Below are positions 59,368 through 64,000 of a DNA stretch of 64,000 nucleotides, piece after piece (positions within the stretch are counted from its first letter, which is position 1; every line of letters begins with the position of its first letter). The translations under genes were made by a program, and so were the position numbers. Below the pieces are notes generated by a model, which was not told the origin of the DNA, made no database searches, and was given only the letters and a program-made list of their open reading frames with translations. This stretch comes from Rhodospirillaceae bacterium (lineage in GTDB: Bacteria; Pseudomonadota; Alphaproteobacteria; GCA-2731375): positions 1-64,000 of the forward strand of contig JABIWH010000060.1 of NCBI GenBank assembly GCA_018701215.1, written 5' to 3'.

Positions 59368-60287
59368 AGCTGGAAATTCCTGTCTGGTTGGAAACGCAGG
59401 TCGGTGAATTCCTCGGCCAGGCGGGGCCGTGGGATACCGCCGAATTCATGCAGCATGTCCAGGGAGCATTGCAGTCCCGGCATGTCGATCTGACAGTCCA
59501 GTTGGTAGTGGGCTAACTCGCGCACCATTGCCCGGCGCGCCACCGCCGGGGTGGTGCCGTAAAGCCGCGCCACGAAGACCGCGAATGCGTCGATGTTTTG
59601 GGCCGCATGGTGGGCCGCCCGTTGGCAGCCGCGCAAAACGGCGGCGACCAATTCAGGCTCCTCGGCGATAAAGCCGGCGTGGGCCACGCGAACGATCCAT
59701 TGATAGTTCGGCAGATAGGCGTCTTCATAGGCGGCGGCCCAAATGTCCAGAACGCCCCGGTCCTCGCCAATGGACAGGTTAGGTTCCGTTGCCAGGCAGG
59801 CGTCTATACCGCCCTCTTCCATGATGTCGATAATGCGCGGATAGTCGTCCAGCAATGGCACCGAGGTGATATCCGCATCCGGGTCCAGGCCATGGTGGAT
59901 CAGCATCCGGCGCGCGATCCACGAGGGGCAGCTGCCAATGCTCAACAGGCCAAGCCGCCTGCCGCGCAGTGCCTGATAGTTGCCGATACCGCCATCGATG
60001 TCTTTCCGAACGCCCAGATACATATGCGCCCGCTGCCGGCAGCCGCTGGCGATGATCTGAAAATTTCCGCCCGCCGCCATGGCGTTCAACCCGGATGGCG
60101 AGCCGATGCTGCCGATGGCAAGATCGCCGGTGCTAAAGGCCTCGGCCAGCTCGGGCCCGCCGAATACGATGCGCACGCTCAGGTCCAAACCCTCGGCTTC
60201 GAAGATGCCCGCCTCGATCCCGAACCTGACCGTCAGGGCATCATTTCCTGACGGCACCCCGTATTCGAGCTTTCTCAATCCGGCCAT
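59364..60287 (-). CDS. Periplasmic-binding-fold (NMT1/SsuA-like) protein without signal peptide
   Basis: A 307-aa protein with the type-II binding fold seen in NMT1/THI5-like and SsuA-like solute-binding proteins: LTVRFGIEAGIFEAEGLDLSV, VFGGPELAEAFSTGDLAIGSIG, and an extended middle domain. The start MAGLRKLEYGVPSGND has no hydrophobic leader, so it looks cytoplasmic, unlike normal transporter subunits. No permease or ATPase is adjacent. THI5-type CCCFC motif is absent. It lies between PhyH and the phosphoesterase in one operon. An enzyme or ligand-sensing role is possible; function unknown. Confidence 0.8.
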   Translation of the reverse strand: MAGLRKLEYGVPSGNDALTVRFGIEAGIFEAEGLDLSVRIVFGGPELAEAFSTGDLAIGSIGSPSGLNAMAAGGNFQIIASGCRQRAHMYLGVRKDIDGGIGNYQALRGRRLGLLSIGSCPSWIARRMLIHHGLDPDADITSVPLLDDYPRIIDIMEEGGIDACLATEPNLSIGEDRGVLDIWAAAYEDAYLPNYQWIVRVAHAGFIAEEPELVAAVLRGCQRAAHHAAQNIDAFAVFVARLYGTTPAVARRAMVRELAHYQLDCQIDMPGLQCSLDMLHEFGGIPRPRLAEEFTDLRFQPDRNFQL

Positions 60288-60311
60288 CGTGGGGCAACTC
60301 CCTTACAGAAT

Positions 60312-61160
60312 TTATGAAACTTCGGTATAGGCGACCTCGCGCCCGATCCTGGCGCCAGCGTCCTGACGGGCCCGAAACTGCGTCATCAAGCGGGCGTGGT
60401 TCTCATAAGCCTCCGGGCTTAGTTCGGCGCCGATCCTTTGTTCGGCGCGGAAATGGCCATGGTCCCGGCCCCGCACCAGCATGGCCGAACCAGAGGGTGT
60501 GCCGACATCCAGCACATGGGCGGGGATATAGCTGATGCCAAAACCCATGCGCCGATCATCCGCCTGATTGGGACGCGAACAATGGACCAGGTCCGTGTGG
60601 TGCAGGGAAATCTCGCCGGGCTGCAACGCCATGGGCACCCCGACCTCGTCATCGAACCGGCCAAAGATAGCCTGCCCGCGCAGGATCAGGTTGTCCTCGC
60701 CGGGATCATCCTGATGTGCCAGCTGGCCCAGTTTATGGCTGCCGGGCAGCACATGCATACAGCCCGAGGCAACGCTGGCCTCTGACAGCGCCACCCAGGC
60801 CGTGACGTGCAGGGCGGGGTCGAGGTAGAAGTAGGTGCCGTCCTGATGCCAGAGAATATACTGCGGCGTCTTGGCATCCTTGATCCACATGGTAGCGTGG
60901 TAGACCAGAATATCCGGACCGATCAGGTCCTCCACTGCGTCCAGAATGCCGGCATGGCGAACCAGGCGTTCGGCCCAATCGAACAACAGATAGGATTTTG
61001 ATTTTTCCGGATAGTCCAAGGACTTGCCGGTCTTCGCCTCGAATGCCTCGATCTCCCGCCGCGCCTCCGCGACCTCGTCCCTATTCAGAACCGGGATGGG
61101 ATGGACATAGCCTTCATCCGCATACTGCTTGATTTGACCGTCCGTCAGGCGTTTGCCCAT
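60312..61160 (-). CDS. Phytanoyl-CoA dioxygenase (PhyH) family oxygenase
   Basis: A 282-aa Fe(II)/2-oxoglutarate oxygenase. It starts MGKRLTDGQIKQYADEGYVHPI at 61160 after GAGGGGAA. The iron motif is ILWHQDGTYFY, the distal histidine is in HHTDLVHCSRPN and arginines for 2-oxoglutarate follow. It heads an apparent operon with the leaderless SBP-fold protein (24-base gap) and a phosphoesterase. PhyH-type enzymes include the 2-aminoethylphosphonate oxygenase PhnY, but nothing here proves such a substrate. An earlier in-frame start at 61220 has no ribosome site. Confidence 0.87.
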   Translation of the reverse strand: MGKRLTDGQIKQYADEGYVHPIPVLNRDEVAEARREIEAFEAKTGKSLDYPEKSKSYLLFDWAERLVRHAGILDAVEDLIGPDILVYHATMWIKDAKTPQYILWHQDGTYFYLDPALHVTAWVALSEASVASGCMHVLPGSHKLGQLAHQDDPGEDNLILRGQAIFGRFDDEVGVPMALQPGEISLHHTDLVHCSRPNQADDRRMGFGISYIPAHVLDVGTPSGSAMLVRGRDHGHFRAEQRIGAELSPEAYENHARLMTQFRARQDAGARIGREVAYTEVS

Positions 61161-61605
61161 GGTGATATTCCCCTCGCTGCACGCTGACGCCATTCTGATA
61201 TTAGCCGGCATGCCATGCAAGGGCCTGATTTTCGGTCACGACTTAAGATTGCTTTGCGTTATGTCCAATGGTAAATTCTCGAACCGAATCAGTTCCTTGT
61301 GATTCCCGTGCCGGGGATCTGCCGGGATTGATTGACTAGTTGGACCGCGTAAAAAAATGCCTGCCGGGCATAATATAAAAAGTGGTGGGACGATCCTGGT
61401 AGGTAGCCCGAATTCTTAACGGGTGGTCCGGTTTCGTAGTTTTCAGTTTGTGTAACGCGTGGCGCCGAATTCGTGATGGACGGGCCGATAGGTATTGGCC
61501 GTCCTATGTTTGGTCGCTGCGTGTGGTATTTGCAGGTCCCAGGCTGGATTAGGCAGTACTTACGACCAGTGTTTCGGGACCATATCGATATCGGGGAGGT
61601 ATCTT
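61161..61605. other. Divergent intergenic region, no gene seen
   Basis: About 445 bases between the PhyH gene (minus) and the symporter gene (plus). It holds a small hairpin ATGCC (61357-61361) / GGCAT (61367-61371) that, read on the minus strand, is followed by seven T, so it could be a weak terminator or attenuator for the PhyH transcript. A GGGGAGGT ribosome site for the symporter stands at 61592. No convincing promoter or small gene was found. Confidence 0.5.
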
Positions 61606-63558
61606 ATGGAAGCCAAAGTTGTATGGCTGTTCGTGTTTGTGGCCCTCTATTGGTGCTATTGCATCTTTTGGGGCGTCAAAAGCGCCATGGCAGCGAAAAC
61701 CGCGACTGACTATTTCATCGCCGGCCGCAGATTATCAATTTGGGTCTTTGTTCTGGCAGCGACCGCGACGTCGTTCTCGGGCTGGACCTTCATGGGCCAT
61801 CCCGGCCTGATCTACCGCGACGGATTTCAATACGCCTACGCCTCGTTCTATGCCATCACCATTCCTTTCACGGGCGTGATGTTCCTGAAACGGCAATGGA
61901 TGTTGGGTAAACGCTTTGGCTATGTGACACCGGGCGAGATGCTGTCCGACTATTTCCAGGGCGATGCCATTCGTATCCTGGTGGTCCTGGTCGCGCTGCT
62001 GTTCTCAATTCCTTATCTCGGCGTGCAGCTTGGGGCCTCCGGCTTCCTGTTCAATGTTTTGACCGATGACATGATCTCCAAGGACGTGGGCATGTGGGTG
62101 CTTTCGGCAGTGGTGCTGGTCTATGTGGCGACCGGCGGTCTTAGAGCCGTGGCCTACGTGGATACCCTGCAATGCGTTTTGCTGGCCTTCGGCATCGTAT
62201 CCATTGGTTTCATTGCTTATAGCTTCCTGGGCGGCTTCGGCGCCTTCAACGAAGCCATGGGCGCCTTGGGCAAGACCGATATCGGCAAGTGGGGTGCGAC
62301 ACCCGACGGCCATAATGCCTATCTGGCCATTCCCGGCGTGATCCAATTCACCGCCGGCCTTGGGGTGGAGACACCAGTTGGCGGTCTATGGACCGGCATG
62401 ATGTGCCTGACCTACATGTTTGCCCTGATGGGCATTCAGTCGGCGCCGGCATTTTCCATGTGGTCCTTCGCCAATACGGATCCCCGTCCGTTCGCACCGC
62501 AGCAAGTTTGGGCCTCGTCTTTCGGCATCGGCCTGATCCTGTTCTTCTTCACCGCCGCGCAAGGCATGGGGGCTCATTTCCTGGGCGCCACTCCGGCCGT
62601 GGCGGCGGCGGGCGGTATCTCTAGCGTGTTGCCGGATCTGACGGCCAACAAGCAAGGCGGTCTGGTGCCCCATTACATCAATCTGATTGGTGATACGGCA
62701 CCCTGGTTCGTGGGCCTGTTGGCGGTTTGTGCCCTGGCGGCCATGCAATCAACCGGCGCGGCATATATGTCGACGGCCGGCGGCATGCTGACACGGGATC
62801 TGTACAAGCGTTATCTGAACCCCGATGCCAGCCATGGCACGCAGAAGATGTTTGGCCGTCTCGGCGTTGCCTTCATCGTGATTTCGGCGTTGTTGGTGGC
62901 GACCTATTCGGCGGACGCCCTGGTCCTACTGGGCGGTCTGGCGGTGGCCTTTGGTTTCCAGATGTGGCCGTCACTGGCGGCTGTCTGCTGGTTCCCATGG
63001 ATCACCCGGCAGGGTGCCACATTGGGCCTGGCGGCCGGTTTGATCGCGGTGATCTTTACCGAGAACTTTGGCCTGAACATTGCCGCGGCTTTCGGTATTG
63101 AACTGGCCTGGGGCCGCTGGCCCTGGACCATGCATTCAGCCGGTTGGGGGATGATCTTCAATTTGGGTATTTGCGTGATCGTCTCGGCCATGACCCAGGA
63201 TGAAGGCTCCCGTTCGCACAGAATGGTCTATCACAACTTCCTGCGTGAACATGCTTCCTTGTCAGCCGACAAGAAGAAGCTGGTCCCAATCGCCTGGATC
63301 ATCACCCTGGCCTGGCTGTTCTTCGGCGTCGGCCCGGGCGCGGTCATTGGCAACACCATCTTTGGTGCCCCCAACGCGGGCGTCGAGGGCTGGACATTTG
63401 GCATCCCATCGATTTGGGCCTGGCAAATTTTGTTCTGGGCCTTGGGTGTCGCGATGATGTGGTTCCTGGCCTACAAGATGGAAATGTCTTCGGTGCCCAA
63501 CAAGGAGATCGAGGTACTGACCGAGGATATCGGCGATACGCAAACGGCGGGATCGTAA
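61606..63558 (+). CDS. Sodium:solute symporter (SSS family)
   Basis: A 650-aa membrane transporter with about 13 hydrophobic helices. Sequence features of the SSS family include ATATSFSGWTFMGHPGLIYRDG in helix 1-2, GYVTPGEMLSDYFQ and GGLRAVAYVDTLQ, and the long C-terminal part with PSLAAVCWFPWITRQGATLGLAAGL. It uses sodium to import a small acid, amino acid or sugar-like solute. The start at 61606 follows GGGGAGGT. A strong terminator at 63620-63650 ends the unit. The substrate cannot be read from the sequence. Confidence 0.92.
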   Translation: MEAKVVWLFVFVALYWCYCIFWGVKSAMAAKTATDYFIAGRRLSIWVFVLAATATSFSGWTFMGHPGLIYRDGFQYAYASFYAITIPFTGVMFLKRQWMLGKRFGYVTPGEMLSDYFQGDAIRILVVLVALLFSIPYLGVQLGASGFLFNVLTDDMISKDVGMWVLSAVVLVYVATGGLRAVAYVDTLQCVLLAFGIVSIGFIAYSFLGGFGAFNEAMGALGKTDIGKWGATPDGHNAYLAIPGVIQFTAGLGVETPVGGLWTGMMCLTYMFALMGIQSAPAFSMWSFANTDPRPFAPQQVWASSFGIGLILFFFTAAQGMGAHFLGATPAVAAAGGISSVLPDLTANKQGGLVPHYINLIGDTAPWFVGLLAVCALAAMQSTGAAYMSTAGGMLTRDLYKRYLNPDASHGTQKMFGRLGVAFIVISALLVATYSADALVLLGGLAVAFGFQMWPSLAAVCWFPWITRQGATLGLAAGLIAVIFTENFGLNIAAAFGIELAWGRWPWTMHSAGWGMIFNLGICVIVSAMTQDEGSRSHRMVYHNFLREHASLSADKKKLVPIAWIITLAWLFFGVGPGAVIGNTIFGAPNAGVEGWTFGIPSIWAWQILFWALGVAMMWFLAYKMEMSSVPNKEIEVLTEDIGDTQTAGS

Positions 63559-63619
63559 ACCACCAACATCCGGGGCGCGTGAGCCTGTTAAATATTAACG
63601 CGTCCCGGATCATTTTTGC

Positions 63620-63650
63620 GGGGAAGGGCATGGCCCTTCCCCCTTTTTTT
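63620..63650 (+). terminator. Rho-independent terminator after the symporter gene
   Basis: Ten-base arms GGGGAAGGGC (63620-63629) and GCCCTTCCCC (63633-63642), loop ATG, then C and seven T (63644-63650). A textbook plus-strand terminator. Confidence 0.92.
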
Positions 63651-63701
63651 CGCTAGCCTGATCCGAGGCAAAGTCTGGTTCCGGATCATTGGGTGGGAAA
63701 C

Positions 63702-63944
63702 ATGGAAACAATTTTTCAGCCGCAATATTGGCTGCTCTGGGGTGCGGCCCTGACCCTGCTGTTGTTTTTTCCCATTCGCAAGATCATCTGGGTGATGTCC
63801 GTGCGCCGGGCCCAGGCCAAGGGTGAAAGCATTGAAGGGGAGGCGCAAAAACGCCTGTTCCGCCGGGCCGGCGTGACGGCCGCCTTGCTCAGTTTTGTTT
63901 TTGCAATTTTCTACACAAATTATTTGTTTGGGGCGGGTTCATGA
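63702..63944 (+). CDS. Small two-helix membrane protein
   Basis: An 80-aa protein starting METIFQPQYWLLWGAALTLL at 63702 (alternative GTG at 63693). Two hydrophobic helices lie at about residues 8-25 (YWLLWGAALTLLLFFPI) and 58-74 (AALLSFVFAIFYTNYLF), joined by a basic, charged loop rich in R and K. No family is recognised. It lies after the symporter terminator and its stop overlaps the next start by four bases, so it is co-translated with the gene that leaves the window. Confidence 0.7.
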   Translation: METIFQPQYWLLWGAALTLLLFFPIRKIIWVMSVRRAQAKGESIEGEAQKRLFRRAGVTAALLSFVFAIFYTNYLFGAGS

Positions 63945-64000
63945 ACCCTGCCGTCGTAAAGCGTTTCATCTTCATCATGGTCATTGCCCTGGCCCTGGTC
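63941..64000 (+). CDS. N-terminal fragment of a protein with a hydrophobic leader (runs off the window)
   Basis: The 20 codons in the window encode MNPAVVKRF followed by a hydrophobic stretch IFIMVIALALV, a signal peptide or membrane anchor. It overlaps the end of the small membrane protein gene in ATGA, so the two form an operon. Nothing else can be said without the rest of the gene. Confidence 0.6.
   Translation, partial: MNPAVVKRFIFIMVIALALV

Noticed and set aside
61473..61709. A 78-aa plus-strand frame in the gap before the symporter
   Set aside because: It overlaps the symporter start in another frame and has no ribosome site or domain.
1..64000. CRISPR arrays, prophage, insertion sequences or defence islands
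   Set aside because: No regularly spaced repeats, transposase or integrase genes, or phage structural genes were seen; the only defence-like genes are the RES/Xre pair.

Overview
This 64 kb window looks like ordinary chromosome from a GC-rich alphaproteobacterium, most likely Rhodospirillales-like. The evidence is family content and gene order: a DUF4175/TIGR02302 membrane protein behind argH-lptM-lysA, a DUF2336 protein, two PAS_5-type proteins, a thioredoxin-TPR CnoX with a working CGPC motif, a bactofilin, HU, and many CaiB/acyl-CoA dehydrogenase, PhyH and D-aminoacylase-type catabolic genes. I see no prophage, insertion sequence, CRISPR array or rRNA. One tRNA (Gly-GCC) is present.

Layout. 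1-2.7 kb: start of ettA on the minus strand, then a PepSY / OmpR-type regulator / PhoQ-like kinase operon. 2.7-5.4 kb: YHS protein, PAS_5 protein, PhyH oxygenase, TlpA thioredoxin. 5.4-10.8 kb: argH-lptM-lysA-DUF4175. 10.9-15.6 kb: hydrolase, second PAS_5-like protein, GNAT enzyme, and a P1 peptidase plus peptide-binding protein pair ending at a strong terminator. 15.7-17.5 kb: an Rrf2 regulator with three cysteines and a near-perfect operator, coupled to an NDH-2-like flavoprotein. 17.5-21 kb: MFS transporter, histidine kinase, SAM hydrolase. 21-25 kb: psuG, DUF1801, GST, speE, DUF2336. 25-27 kb: two SDRs and the tRNA. 27.4-31.8 kb: ProX-type editing protein, CnoX, Lon-substrate-binding-domain protein, Trm112-like protein, lipoprotein, bactofilin, CysZ/EI24-like membrane protein. 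31.8-40 kb: amidase, PfkB kinase, gamma-glutamyltransferase plus M81 peptidase, TPP enzyme, HU. 40-45.6 kb: acyl-CoA catabolism (two acyl-CoA dehydrogenases, MaoC hydratase, two CaiB CoA-transferases). 45.5-47.5 kb: RES/Xre toxin-antitoxin, a possible 31-aa membrane peptide, Bax-like glucosaminidase. 47.6-53.4 kb: TcuA/PrpF pair, D-aminoacylase, an odd alpha/beta hydrolase, PaaI thioesterase. 53.5-57.2 kb: a large sensor kinase with a periplasmic binding domain, and GloB. 57.5-64 kb: an Fe(II)/2-oxoglutarate oxygenase, then a compact PhyH / leaderless SBP-fold protein / metallophosphoesterase operon divergent from a sodium:solute symporter.

The genes most worth following up are: (i) the PhyH-SBP-phosphoesterase operon at 58.5-61.2 kb, which has no permease and whose binding protein has no export signal; (ii) the Rrf2 regulator with its operator and flavoprotein; (iii) the alpha/beta hydrolase at 52.2 kb, which appears to have lost both its serine nucleophile and its catalytic histidine; and (iv) a family of small palindromic repeats at 10.85, 25.2, 30.9 and 50.3 kb. 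No canonical defence island or clearly new multi-gene system was found. All functions are inferred from recognisable motifs and family knowledge; no database search was run.
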